A DNA stretch of 64,000 bases from Actinomycetota bacterium (lineage in GTDB: Bacteria; Actinomycetota; Actinomycetes; Mycobacteriales; Micromonosporaceae), in contig VAWN01000037.1 of the NCBI GenBank assembly GCA_005885555.1, forward strand, positions 21,711 through 85,710, read 5' to 3'. The position numbers were made by a program, and so were the translations under genes. The first letter of the stretch is position 1. Each line of letters begins with the position of its first letter. Below the pieces are notes generated by a model, which saw only the letters and a program-made list of their open reading frames with translations, did no database searches and had not been told where the DNA came from. Shown in pieces: positions 1 through 10,792 of this stretch.

Positions 1-890
<890 letters not shown>

Positions 891-959
891 CCCATCCCCC
901 TTTTGCGACGCTTGCGCCGCCCCATTTCCAACGATGAACTCCGGCCACCCGTCGGCCGG

Positions 960-1448
960 TTACCCGACCTTTACCGGGGCCGCCGGTGGAACCTGCCCGA
1001 TGTCCCGGCCGGCGCGCAGGGCGGCGATCTCCTGTTCGAAGTCGGCCAGCGACTCGAACGAGCGGTACACGCTGGCGAAACGCAGGTAGGCCACCTCGTC
1101 CAGATCACGCAGCGGCCCGAGGATCGCCAGGCCGACGTCGTGACTGGGTACCTCCGCCGCGCCCTTGGCCCGGACGGTCTCCTCGACCCGCTGGGCCAGC
1201 AACGCGACGGCGTCGTCGGCGACCGGCCGGCCCTGGCAGGCCTTGCGCACGCCGGCGATGATCTTCGCGCGGCTGAACGGTTCGGTCACCCCGCTGCGCT
1301 TGACGACGGCGAGTACCGCCTCCTCGACGGTGGTGAACCGCTTGCCGCACTCCGGGCACGACCGCCGCCGACGGATCAACTGGCCGTCCTCGGCTTCCCG
1401 GGAGTCGACCACACGGGAGTCGGGATGACGGCAGTACGGACACCGCAT
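960..1448 (-). CDS. nrdR: Transcriptional repressor NrdR
   Basis: Zinc-ribbon/ATP-cone repressor of ribonucleotide reductase genes; it senses ATP and dATP through the ATP cone. 162 residues, normal for the family. The zinc ribbon is formed by Cys3, Cys6, Cys31 and Cys34 (MRCPYC...SCPEC), followed by the ATP cone from about residue 46 ([16 protein letters not shown]) to 140. GGGAGG lies seven bases before the ATG. The gene is the first of an nrdR-nrdJ pair, the arrangement known in mycobacteria and streptomycetes. A candidate NrdR box at 1587-1602 lies upstream, so autoregulation is likely (inference). Confidence 0.97.
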   Translation of the reverse strand: MRCPYCRHPDSRVVDSREAEDGQLIRRRRSCPECGKRFTTVEEAVLAVVKRSGVTEPFSRAKIIAGVRKACQGRPVADDAVALLAQRVEETVRAKGAAEVPSHDVGLAILGPLRDLDEVAYLRFASVYRSFESLADFEQEIAALRAGRDIGQVPPAAPVKVG

Positions 1449-1547
1449 CGCATTACCTCCCTCGGGTCGCAGGAGCCGCCGCCTTCGGGCACGCCAACCG
1501 GAGCCGACGAGGACATCGGCAAGGTGGCTGTGTATGAGGCTGTGGAG

Positions 1548-1574
1548 AAGTCATCCCCAACCTGTGGATGACTT
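1548..1574. promoter_or_regulatory. 9-bp perfect inverted repeat with DnaA-box-like sequences upstream of nrdR
   Basis: AAGTCATCC (1548-1556) and GGATGACTT (1566-1574) are exact inverse complements with a nine-base spacer. The surrounding sequence holds CTGTGGAGA and CTGTGGATGA, 22 bases apart, resembling the actinobacterial DnaA box TGTGGACAA. A second small inverted repeat, TTACA-CCCC-TGTAA, sits at 1573-1586. Together they occupy the nrdR promoter region. The function is inferred only from position; the symmetry is visible. Confidence 0.4.
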
Positions 1575-1586
1575 ACACCCCTGTAA

Positions 1587-1602
1587 CTACTAGATGTTGT
1601 GG
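1587..1602. promoter_or_regulatory. Candidate NrdR box
   Basis: CTACTAGATGTTGTGG matches about 11 of 16 positions of the NrdR-box consensus acaCWATATAWGtgt-type palindrome as I recall it and is 5/8 self-complementary. It lies 138 bases upstream of the nrdR start. NrdR boxes usually come in pairs about 31 bases apart; I could not find a clear partner, which lowers confidence. Confidence 0.4.
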
Positions 1603-1693
1603 TCGACGTTAGCTCTTGAACCAGAGCCACGCAAGCCGAACGAGCGAACCGGGCGGTGTGTCGTGGGTGCCAACCCGAACGGTGTCGAGGCGA

Positions 1694-2092
1694 TCACCGA
1701 CGTCGGGGCAGCGTGAGCCGGACACCGACCGGAACCGTGTATCCGCTGATCCCGTTCAGTCGACGGATCTCGTCGATTGTGGCGAACGGGTCGCCGCCCG
1801 GCGCGTACCTCGTGGCGATCGACCAGAGCGTGTCGCCGGATCTGGTCACCACGGTCGGCACCGGGCCGGCCGGGTCGGCCGCCTGGCTGGCCGGCGCGGC
1901 GAGGACCACCGCGAGGCCGGCCAGCGCCAGCGCCAACAGCAGCAGCACGGCACGCCCGCGCCGGGTGAGCCGGACCCGGCCGGGCCGGCGCCGGGTGTCC
2001 ACCGCGATCCGGCCGACCCTCGAGACCCGGCCGAGCCTCGCGATCCCGCTGCCCATCGCCGCCCCGGCACTCATCGCGACCCCACTGCTCAT
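1694..2092 (-). CDS. LysM-domain membrane-anchored protein, likely SOS-induced cell-division regulator
   Basis: 132 residues. A basic N-terminal stretch rich in Arg/Gly is followed by one membrane helix at about residues 48-66 (AVLLLLALALAGLAVVLAA), then a LysM module (SGDTLWSIATRY ... IDEIRRLNGI ... VPVGVRLTLP) that should bind peptidoglycan outside the cell. The ATG at 2092 has GGAGGAGGGG upstream, a better start than the 161-residue reading frame. It is divergent from lexA, as Rv2719c (ChiZ) in M. tuberculosis and divS in Corynebacterium are; those are SOS-induced division blockers. A perfect SOS box ends 15 bases from its start codon, so LexA control is very likely. Division inhibition itself is inferred from context. 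Confidence 0.85.
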   Translation of the reverse strand: MSSGVAMSAGAAMGSGIARLGRVSRVGRIAVDTRRRPGRVRLTRRGRAVLLLLALALAGLAVVLAAPASQAADPAGPVPTVVTRSGDTLWSIATRYAPGGDPFATIDEIRRLNGISGYTVPVGVRLTLPRRR

Positions 2093-2107
2093 CGCGACCC
2101 CTCCTCC

Positions 2108-2123
2108 TCGAACGGAAGTTCGA
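2108..2123. promoter_or_regulatory. LexA-binding SOS box
   Basis: TCGAAC-GGAA-GTTCGA is a perfect palindrome matching the Gram-positive/actinobacterial SOS box (CGAAC-N4-GTTCG). It lies between the divergent LysM gene (15 bases from its start) and lexA (252 bases from its start), so it probably controls the LysM gene directly and lexA in an autoregulatory way. Confidence 0.92.
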
Positions 2124-2375
2124 TAGAACGCCCGTACGAAGAGGGTGTACCAGACCGGTACGACAGTTTCCAGCGACACGACGCGCCGGGTCGTACAGAT
2201 GTTTGAAGTTGTCGGAGGGTCGGGATACGGTCACTGGCACGAACCTCTGGGGAGCTTCCCGGCGAACCAGGAACCATCCGGGTAACCAGGAACGAGCCGA
2301 GAGCACCGAGACACCGTCCGAGAACACCGACACCGCGGCGCGGCAGCGCGCCGGCCGACAAGGGGAGATGCCGAC

Positions 2376-3476
2376 GTGTCGACCGAGGACCGCACGAGCA
2401 CGCGGCGCGCCGACGACAGCGGCGGGCGCGGCAGCGGCGCACGCGAACAGCCGCGGCGCCGGGACGCCGACCCGGGCAGCGCGCGCCTTGAGCAGCCGAC
2501 CGGCACCAGACGATCCGACCAGAGCGCCGGTCCGGCACCGGAGGACGCGGTCGGCGGGCGGCGGCAGGGCAGCCCGGCCGGCGGCCGGGGCACCGCGGCC
2601 CGGTCCGCTCCAGCACGTTCCGGGCAGGTGACACGCCCGGGGTCGGCGACCCGAACGGCCGCTGCGACCCGCTCCGCCCCGGCGACCCGCTCCGCCCCGG
2701 CAACGCGCTCCGCACAGCCGGCACGGTCGGAGCAGGCGACACGTGCCGGTTCGGCGTCCCGACCCGGCACGCCAGCGCGCACGGGTCCGACACCGCTGCG
2801 CCCGGTCTCGTCGGTGGCGTCCGGCCCGACCGAACTGCCCGACGATGAGCTGACCGGCCGGCAGCGACGCATCCTCGGCTTCATCCGCGACTGGGTGGCC
2901 GAGCACGGGTACCCGCCGAGCGTGCGCGAGATCGGTGAGGCGGTCGGCCTGGTATCCCCGTCGAGCGTCGCCTACCAGCTCAAGGAGTTGGAGAAGAAGG
3001 GCTACCTGCGCCGCGACCCCAACCGCCCGCGCGCGGTGGATGTCCGCCCGCCGAGCGACCTGACGGCGGACGAGGACGAGGCGCTGCACGCCACGCGGCC
3101 GACCCCGGCCTATGTTCCGTTGCTCGGTCGCATCGCCGCCGGTGGTCCGATCCTCGCCGAGCAGTCCGTCGAAGACGTCTTCCCGCTGCCGCGCGAACTG
3201 GTCGGCGAGGGCAACCTGTTCACCCTGCAGGTCAAGGGCGATTCGATGCTGGAAGCGGCGATCTGTGACGGTGACTGGGTGGTGGTGCGGCAGCAGCCGA
3301 CCGCTGACAACGGCGACATCGTGGCCGCGATGATCGAGGGCGAGGCGACCGTCAAGACATACCGGCGCCGCGACGGTCACCTGTGGCTGATGCCGCAGAA
3401 CCCGGCATTCGATCCGATCCCCGGCGACGACGCCACGATCCTGGGCCGGGTGGTCGCGGTACTGCGCCGGATCTGA
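2376..3476 (+). CDS. lexA: LexA repressor with a long disordered N-terminal extension
   Basis: SOS repressor that self-cleaves when RecA filaments form. 366 residues, against roughly 200-260 in the family. Residues 1 to ~150 are low-complexity Arg/Ala/Ser/Thr/Pro/Gly with ATRSAP-type repeats; the winged helix starts at about 159 ([16 protein letters not shown]). The cleavage bond is Ala255-Gly256 (RIAAGGPI); the catalytic pair is Ser290 (KGDSML) and Lys327 (ATVKTY). Spacing of these three (35 and 37 residues) equals that of E. coli LexA. The GTG at 2376 has AGGGGAG eight bases upstream, which supports the long form rather than a later start. Function is sure; the role of the extension is unknown. 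Confidence 0.95.
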   Translation: MSTEDRTSTRRADDSGGRGSGAREQPRRRDADPGSARLEQPTGTRRSDQSAGPAPEDAVGGRRQGSPAGGRGTAARSAPARSGQVTRPGSATRTAAATRSAPATRSAPATRSAQPARSEQATRAGSASRPGTPARTGPTPLRPVSSVASGPTELPDDELTGRQRRILGFIRDWVAEHGYPPSVREIGEAVGLVSPSSVAYQLKELEKKGYLRRDPNRPRAVDVRPPSDLTADEDEALHATRPTPAYVPLLGRIAAGGPILAEQSVEDVFPLPRELVGEGNLFTLQVKGDSMLEAAICDGDWVVVRQQPTADNGDIVAAMIEGEATVKTYRRRDGHLWLMPQNPAFDPIPGDDATILGRVVAVLRRI

Positions 3477-3505
3477 CCGCCGGCACGCCGGCGAAGGCCC
3501 GGCCG

Positions 3506-5113
3506 CTACTCGAGGATGTCGCCGAAGCCCTCGTGCTGGTCGGAGTACCCGCGCCGGCCCGGGTCGCCGTTGTCCCGCGGTCCTCGACGGTTGGCCGGGC
3601 GGTGGGAACGGGCGACCCCCCGGTCGCCGCGCCGGCCGGGGTTCGAGGGCGGAGCCGATCGCGACGCTCCCGGCGGCAGGCCACCCGGGCCACCCAGGCC
3701 ACCCGGGCCGGACGGGAAAGGCCCCGGCGCCGGTCCGGCGGGCGGCATCCCGGCGCCCGGCGGCATCCCACCACCCGGCGGTACCCCGGCGCCCGGCGGG
3801 CCGGGATACCGGTCGTCGGGATCGGGGTAGCGGTCGGCGGGCGGTTCGTAGGGCGAGCCGTTGCCGTACCCGCGGCTGCGGTACGCGGAACCGGGCGGCT
3901 CGGCGGGCGGCGGGTACCCGGAAACCTGGGCCATCGCGGACGTCGGCGAGTTCATCGTCTCCGGGTCGTTGTCCGACGACGAGCGGCGCCGGGCCGCCGC
4001 GGTCGCGCCCTTGCGGCGGGCCCGTCTGATCCCCACCACGCCACCGATCACCATGAGCAGACCGAGTACGCCGACGCCGCCGATGACGCGCAGGAAGTCC
4101 TGCAGGTTCCACTTGTCCAGCCAACTGCGGGTGTCGCCCTTGCTGGCGATCGCGGGAGCCGCCTGGGCCGGGTTGGCGGCGGGCGGGCTGGGCCGGTACC
4201 TGAGGATCTGGGTGACGGCGCCCTGCTGCTTGTCGACGTCGGACACGGTGAGGAAGTTGGCGTTGTCGCGGCTGTACGCGATCGCGGAGCCCTGCGGTTC
4301 GTTGGGCAGCGGGGTGATCTTCGGGGTACCCGTCGTGATCGCGCCCAGGACGTCGCCGCTGGTGACGCCCCACTCGTACGCGTCGGAGTACGTGCGGATC
4401 GCGACGTGCTTGCCGTCGTGCGAGTTGGCCGCACCGGTCACCCGGGTCATTCCGATCTTGGACAGCTTGTTCTCGGTGCCGGTCTGCTGCGGGGTGAAGT
4501 CTCCGGCGTGCTTGAGCGCGGTGGCGTGCCCGGTCGGGTCGAGCGGACCGCCCGGGACGTAGATGCCGGCCGGCCCCCGTGGATTGTCGGTGATGATGAC
4601 CGGGTTGCCGTCGCCGTTGATCAGCAGTGCCTGGGCGGCCTGCGGGCGGTCGGGGTAGGTGAACCGGTACAGCGTGGCGCGGCCGTCCGGGAGGATCTTC
4701 CAGACGCCGACGTTCGGACGGGCCGGATTGGCCGGGTCGTCGCCGGTGTCCGCGACCCAGAACGTACCGTCGGCCGCGACCTGGATGTCCTGCGGATCGC
4801 GGGCGCCCCGGTCGGCGTTGTACGCAAGGCTCTTGCCGCTACGCCGGCACTCGGCGTCGAGCAGGTAGACACGCAGGGCAAGGCCGGAGGTCGCCTTGAC
4901 GGTGACGGCGTACCCGTTGGCGGTGGCGGTGAGTCCGGTGATCCCGCCGAGCTCCTTGTCGACGGTGCACTGTACGGTACCGGGGCTGGGCGACGGCACC
5001 GGTAACGGAGCCGGCGACGGTGCGGCCGACGCGACCGTCGCGCACAACGTCGCGGGTGACGTCACGAGAACGGTACCCAACGCGGCGGTGACCGCCCACG
5101 CCCATCGTCGCAT
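3506..5113 (-). CDS. Secreted, membrane-anchored repeat protein with proline-rich cytoplasmic tail
   Basis: 535 residues, not a family I can name. A signal peptide (to about residue 31, ending ATVASAA) leads into an extracellular domain of ~300 residues that looks like a beta-propeller (DPQDIQVAADGTFWVADTGDD, GSAIAYSRDNANFLTVSDVD). One membrane helix follows at about 340-363 (VIGGVGVLGLLMVIGGVVG), then RRARRKG, which sets an inside tail. The last ~150 residues are Pro/Gly/Arg rich and disordered. It ends 29 bases from the lexA stop (convergent) and lies upstream of nothing on its strand except the lexA end, with hflX 62 bases upstream of it. Function unknown; a surface sensor or adhesin is only a guess. 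Confidence 0.8.
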   Translation of the reverse strand: MRRWAWAVTAALGTVLVTSPATLCATVASAAPSPAPLPVPSPSPGTVQCTVDKELGGITGLTATANGYAVTVKATSGLALRVYLLDAECRRSGKSLAYNADRGARDPQDIQVAADGTFWVADTGDDPANPARPNVGVWKILPDGRATLYRFTYPDRPQAAQALLINGDGNPVIITDNPRGPAGIYVPGGPLDPTGHATALKHAGDFTPQQTGTENKLSKIGMTRVTGAANSHDGKHVAIRTYSDAYEWGVTSGDVLGAITTGTPKITPLPNEPQGSAIAYSRDNANFLTVSDVDKQQGAVTQILRYRPSPPAANPAQAAPAIASKGDTRSWLDKWNLQDFLRVIGGVGVLGLLMVIGGVVGIRRARRKGATAAARRRSSSDNDPETMNSPTSAMAQVSGYPPPAEPPGSAYRSRGYGNGSPYEPPADRYPDPDDRYPGPPGAGVPPGGGMPPGAGMPPAGPAPGPFPSGPGGLGGPGGLPPGASRSAPPSNPGRRGDRGVARSHRPANRRGPRDNGDPGRRGYSDQHEGFGDILE

Positions 5114-5175
5114 GCCGCACAGTCTCGCAGAGGATTCTCAAAGTCGGGTGGCCGGCCGGCGCCGACGTGCCGGTA

Positions 5176-6600
5176 TCAGTGCCCGGCCGGCGTCTGCGCG
5201 ACCGCGTAGGGCGCCAGTTCGGCGGCCAGCGCCGCGTCGACGCGTACCCGGATCAGGGTGCCCTGCTCCCGATGCTCCGTGGCGAGCACCTCGCCCCGTT
5301 CGTGTACCCGGGCGACCAGGTCACCCCGGTCGTACGGCACCAGCGCGGCGACGTCGACCGCCGGCCGGGGCAGCCGCGCCTCGATCGCCTCGGTCAGCGC
5401 GGCGATGCCCGCGCCGGTCCGGGCCGAGCACGGCACGGCATCCGGCCAGGCGCGCTTCAGCCGCAGTACGGTCTCCTCGTCCGCCGCGTCGATCTTGTTG
5501 ATGACCAGCAGCTCGGGTACCTTGTCCGCGCCCACCTCGGCGAGTACCTCGCGGACCGCGCGCACCTGCTCCTCCGGGTCGGCGTGCGCCCCGTCGACCA
5601 CGTGCACCACCAGATCGGCCTGCGCGACCTCCTCCAGCGTGGAGCGGAACGCCTCGACCAACTGGTGCGGCAGGTGCCGGACGAACCCGACGGTGTCGGA
5701 CAGCGTGTAGATGCGGCCGTCGGCGGTACGCGCCCGGCGGGTGGTCGGGTCGAGGGTGGCGAAAAGCGCGTTCTCCACCAGTACCCCGGCACCGGTCAGC
5801 CGGTTGAGCAGGCTGGACTTGCCGGCGTTGGTGTACCCGGCGATCGCCACCGCGGGTACCGCGTTGCGCCGCCGCCCGGCCCGCTTGGTCGCGCGGATGA
5901 CCCGCATGGCCTCGATCTCGCGCTTGAGCTTCGAGATCCGGGTGCGGATGCGGCGCCGGTCGGTCTCCAGCTTGGTCTCACCGGGACCACGCAGGCCCAC
6001 GCCGCCGCCCGCACCGCCGCCCCGGCCGCTACCACCGGCCTGCCGGGACAGCGCCTCGCCCCAACCGCGCAGCCGGGGCAGGAAGTACTGCAGCTGAGCC
6101 AGCTCGACCTGGGCCTTGCCCTCTTTGCTCTTGGCGTGCTGGGCGAAGATGTCCAGAATCAGCGCGGTCCGGTCGATCACCTTGACCTTGGTCTGCTGCT
6201 CCAGGGTGCGCAGCTGGCCCGGGGACAGCTCGCCGTCGCAGATCACCGTGTCGGCACCGGTGTCGATCACCACGTCGCGCAGCTCGGCCACCTTGCCGCG
6301 ACCGATGAACGTGGCGGCGTCCGGCCGCCTGCGCCGCTGGATCAGCCCTTCGAGCACCTGCGAGCCGGCGGTCTCGGCGAGCGCGGCGAGCTCGACCAGG
6401 GAGTTCTCCGCGTCCGTGGCGCTGCCCTCGGTCCACACCCCGACCAGGATCACCCGTTCGAGGCGCAGCTGGCGGTATTCGACCTCGGTGACGTCGGCGA
6501 GTTCGGTGGACAGGCCGGCGACGCGCCGCAGGGCGTACCGCTCTTCCAGTTCAAGATCAATATCGTCGGACCGTTCCGACGGCGAGAATGCGTCAGTCAT
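5176..6600 (-). CDS. hflX: GTPase HflX
   Basis: Ribosome-splitting GTPase that rescues stalled ribosomes. 474 residues. The N-terminal HflX domain (FIGRGKVAELRD, VICDGELSPGQLRTLE) leads to a Gly-rich linker (GGSGRGGGAGGGVGLRGPGE) and the G domain with Walker A GYTNAGKSS around Lys261, the DTVGFVRHLPHQLVEAFRST switch and NKID specificity motif. In M. tuberculosis hflX also sits near lexA and dapF. The gap of 161 bases to the divergent malic enzyme gene holds both promoters; I see no clear operator there. Confidence 0.97.
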   Translation of the reverse strand: MTDAFSPSERSDDIDLELEERYALRRVAGLSTELADVTEVEYRQLRLERVILVGVWTEGSATDAENSLVELAALAETAGSQVLEGLIQRRRRPDAATFIGRGKVAELRDVVIDTGADTVICDGELSPGQLRTLEQQTKVKVIDRTALILDIFAQHAKSKEGKAQVELAQLQYFLPRLRGWGEALSRQAGGSGRGGGAGGGVGLRGPGETKLETDRRRIRTRISKLKREIEAMRVIRATKRAGRRRNAVPAVAIAGYTNAGKSSLLNRLTGAGVLVENALFATLDPTTRRARTADGRIYTLSDTVGFVRHLPHQLVEAFRSTLEEVAQADLVVHVVDGAHADPEEQVRAVREVLAEVGADKVPELLVINKIDAADEETVLRLKRAWPDAVPCSARTGAGIAALTEAIEARLPRPAVDVAALVPYDRGDLVARVHERGEVLATEHREQGTLIRVRVDAALAAELAPYAVAQTPAGH

Positions 6601-6761
6601 GTTGCTTCGATCGTGACACGGCGCCGCGCCGGACGCACCACCATTCCACTGGCCATTCCGCTCGCGTCGCGGCGCTCAGACGCCCTGTCTTCCCTCCTCG
6701 CTACGCTCGTCAGTCCAGAAAGGGCCGCGCCGCTCCCTGCTCGCTCCCGGAAGGGCGGACA

Positions 6762-8170
<1,409 letters not shown>

Positions 8171-8174
<4 letters not shown>

Positions 8175-8998
8175 ATCCGCACGTCGCCGGTTGCCACGAT
8201 CTGCGCCGGGCCGCTCAGGATGCACCGGTCGAGCGCGATGACCACGGTGAGCCGGCCGCCGGGCAGGTCGACGGCGACGGTACCCACGTCGAGCCCCATC
8301 CCGCGGACCGCGACCGCGGCGACCGCGCAGGCCCCGGAGCCGCACGACATCGTCTCGCCGACCCCGCGCTCGAACACCCGCATCCGCACGTGCCGGTCGA
8401 GATCGGCGTGGTCGAGCGGCGCCGCCTCGGCGACGAACTCGACGTTGGCGCCGTCCGGGAACAGCACCGGATCGACCCCGAACGCGACGGACAGGTCCAG
8501 GTCCGTCACGTCGTCCACCGGGCAGACCAGGTGCGGGTTGCCGACCGTCACGGCGGTACCCGGAAAGTCCCGGCCGGAGCGCAGCTGCCGGGCGCGCGAC
8601 GGCGGCCCGATCACCGCGTTCGGCATGTCGACCGTGATCGAGTCCTCGCCGACCAGCGCCAGTACCGGGCCGGTGCGCGTCGCGACCGGAAACGCGGCCG
8701 CGTCGACCAGGCCGGTCTCGGTGAGGTACCGCGCGAAGACCCGGATCCCGTTGCCGCACATCTCCGACAGGGACCCGTCGGCGTTGTGGTAGTCCATGAA
8801 CCACGCGGCTTCGCCCGCCTGGTCCGCCGCGTCCGGGTGCTTCGCCGACCGCACCACCCGGATGACGCCGTCTGCGCCGATCCCGAAGCGGCGGTCGCAC
8901 AGCCTGCGAACCAGTTCCGGGGTCAGGTCGAGGGTGCCGTCCGGGTCGGGCAGCAGGACGAAGTCGTTGCCGGTGCCGTGGCCCTTCGCGAAGCGCAT
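8171..8998 (-). CDS. dapF: Diaminopimelate epimerase
   Basis: Interconverts LL- and meso-diaminopimelate for peptidoglycan and lysine. 275 residues, normal length. The two active-site cysteines are in SEMCGNGIRV and ETMSCGSGACA; the N-terminus FAKGHGTGNDFVL is diagnostic. The reading frame extends upstream in phase through miaA's end, but the family start MRFAKGHG sets the ATG at 8998, five bases after the miaA stop, so translation is probably coupled. Other lysine-pathway genes in the window are dapA (56051-56939) and dapB (63393 onward). Confidence 0.97.
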
Positions 8999-9003
8999 GG
9001 CGA

Positions 9004-9939
9004 CTATTGTGCCCGCGCCTGTTGGGCCCGCGACCGTGGTGCCCGCGCCGCTGCGAGGGCGGTGCGCAGCAGGTCCGGCGCGGCACCGTCCAGCCAGTGG
9101 ATCCGCTCGTCGCGCCGGAACCAGGAACGCTGCCGCCGCACGAACCGCCGCGTCGCCCGTACCGTGTCCGCCGCCGCCTGCTCCTGCGGGCACTGCCCGG
9201 CGAGGTACCGCAGCACCTGGCGGTAGCCGAGCGCCCGGCTGGCGGTCCGCCCGTCGCGCAGCCCGCGGTCGGCGAGGTGACGCACCTCGTCGACGAGCCC
9301 GCGCCGCCACATCTGCGCGACGCGTGCCGCGATCCGCTCGTCCAGTACCCCTGTGTCCAGGTCGACGCCGAGCTGCACGGACGGGTAGTACGGCGCGGGG
9401 TCGGGCAGCGTCGCGGTGAACCCGCGGCCGGTCAGCTCCACCACCTCCAGCGCGCGGACGATGCGCCGGCCGTTGGACGGCAGGATACCCGCCGCCGCAC
9501 CGGGATCGACGCGCGCCAGCCGGGCGTGCAGCGGCCCGGGGCCGACGTCGGCGAGCTCGGCTTCGAGGGCGGCCCGCAGGCCGGCATCGGTACCGGGGAA
9601 CTCGAAGCGCTCCAGTACCGCCCGCACGTACAGTCCCGAGCCGCCGACCAGCAGCGGTACCCGGCCGCGCGCGCGGATGTCGTCGATCGCCGCGCGGGCC
9701 AGCCGCTGGTACTCCGCCACGCTGGCCGGTTCGGTGACGTCCCAGATGGAAAGGACGTGGTGCGCGACGCCCTCCCGCTCGGCGACGGTGAGCTTGGCGG
9801 TGCCGATGTCCATGCCCCGGTACAGCTGCATGGAGTCGGCGTTGACGACCTCGCCGCCGAGCGCGTGGGCCAGCGCCAGGCTCAGTGCCGACTTGCCCGT
9901 CGCCGTCGGCCCGACCACGGCGACAACGCCGACGGTCAT
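9004..9939 (-). CDS. miaA: tRNA dimethylallyltransferase
   Basis: Adds the isopentenyl group to A37 of tRNAs that read UNN codons; MiaB (12061-13497) then methylthiolates it. 311 residues. P-loop GPTATGKS at 10-17, NADSMQLYRGMDIGTAK substrate motif, and the C-terminal RRFVRRQRSWFRRD tail. The ATG at 9939 overlaps the upstream gene's TGA by four bases (ATGA), so the three genes 10598-8171 form one coupled operon ending with dapF. Confidence 0.97.
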   Translation of the reverse strand: MTVGVVAVVGPTATGKSALSLALAHALGGEVVNADSMQLYRGMDIGTAKLTVAEREGVAHHVLSIWDVTEPASVAEYQRLARAAIDDIRARGRVPLLVGGSGLYVRAVLERFEFPGTDAGLRAALEAELADVGPGPLHARLARVDPGAAAGILPSNGRRIVRALEVVELTGRGFTATLPDPAPYYPSVQLGVDLDTGVLDERIAARVAQMWRRGLVDEVRHLADRGLRDGRTASRALGYRQVLRYLAGQCPQEQAAADTVRATRRFVRRQRSWFRRDERIHWLDGAAPDLLRTALAAARAPRSRAQQARAQ

Positions 9940-10598
9940 ACGGGCTCCCAGTAGGCGACGGTGTACTGCACGCCGTAGGGCGCCGCGTCGTACAGCACCT
10001 CGCCGCGCGCCGACGGGCAGGCGCCGGCGAGCACCTGCCAGGGTGCCCGGCCGGCGACCATCAGCTCGTCGGCGATCACCTGATTGGTCCCCAGCAGCGC
10101 GGCGGCGTCCCCTTCGGCCAGCGCCTTGGTGATCCGGGCGTCGAACGGCTCGGCGCGCGGGTCGAGGTACCCCGGCGCCTTGACGTCGCGGCACGCGGAC
10201 CCGTCACCCATCACGAGCAGCGCCACCCGACCGGCCTGGACCAGTTTTTCCCCCAGCGCGACGCACTCGGCGGTCGGTGTCGAACCGGCGACCGTGAGTA
10301 CCCGCGCCGCGCCAGCCGAGCGCAGCAGCCAGACCCCGACCGCGACGCTGAGCGGCAGTCCCGGCGGCCCGTCCGCCAGACCCCACGGCGAAAACGACAC
10401 CTGGTACGGCGGGACGTACTCGGCGCTCCGCTCGGCCCCGCCGACCACGCAGACGCTGTCCGGCCCGGTCGCCAGCAGCCGGGACACGACGGTGGCGCAG
10501 GCCTCGCGCAGGTCGTCGAGTTCCGCGGCCGCACCGGCGGCGAGCCTCGGGACGATGAGCGGGGGGTGCGGGCAGACCGCGGCGGCGAGGAGCGGCAC
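9936..10598 (-). CDS. Class III extradiol dioxygenase (LigB)-like protein
   Basis: 220 residues, the conserved actinobacterial protein found just upstream of miaA (Rv2728c position). It begins VPLLAAAVCPHPPLIVP, with the His-Pro-His-Pro-like metal site of the LigB/AMMECR superfamily, and contains LLVMGDGSACR and APGYLDPRAEPFD. The GTG at 10598 is preceded at exactly six bases by TACGGT, fitting the leaderless pattern seen across this window; no good ribosome site is present. The reaction is unknown. Four-base overlap with miaA implies co-translation. Confidence 0.8.
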   Translation of the reverse strand: MPLLAAAVCPHPPLIVPRLAAGAAAELDDLREACATVVSRLLATGPDSVCVVGGAERSAEYVPPYQVSFSPWGLADGPPGLPLSVAVGVWLLRSAGAARVLTVAGSTPTAECVALGEKLVQAGRVALLVMGDGSACRDVKAPGYLDPRAEPFDARITKALAEGDAAALLGTNQVIADELMVAGRAPWQVLAGACPSARGEVLYDAAPYGVQYTVAYWEPV

Positions 10599-10792
10599 GG
10601 ACCCACCGTAACCGGATGCCGGTATCCGCGTCCCCCACGGCCCGCCAGGACACCGTATGGTCACGGTCGGCCCTGGGCGCTCGACGCGGAGGGGGGCCGA
10701 CCTGTGAGAATGCCGGAAGCACCACACACTGTGCTTTGGCGGAGACGCCCGGGGACGCCCGGATGGCTCCGGAGACCGAGGATGGGCGCGAA
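10599..10792. other. Divergent promoter region
   Basis: 194 bases between the dioxygenase-like gene and the DUF349 gene. It holds the TACGGT hexamer for the minus-strand start and an interrupted repeat, GCAC...GTGC, in AGCACCACACACTGTGCTTT. No convincing operator. Confidence 0.3.

Noticed and set aside
891..959. Cobalamin riboswitch upstream of B12-dependent nrdJ
   Set aside because: The 69-base gap is too short and shows no B12-box.
1590..4373. Minus-strand 927-residue frame across lexA and its neighbours
   Set aside because: Antisense to the LexA catalytic region and out of frame with the LysM gene and the propeller protein; GC-skew artefact.
6601..6761. Small gene or regulatory RNA between hflX and malic enzyme
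   Set aside because: No conserved start or structure; Ser/Arg-rich frames are shadows.
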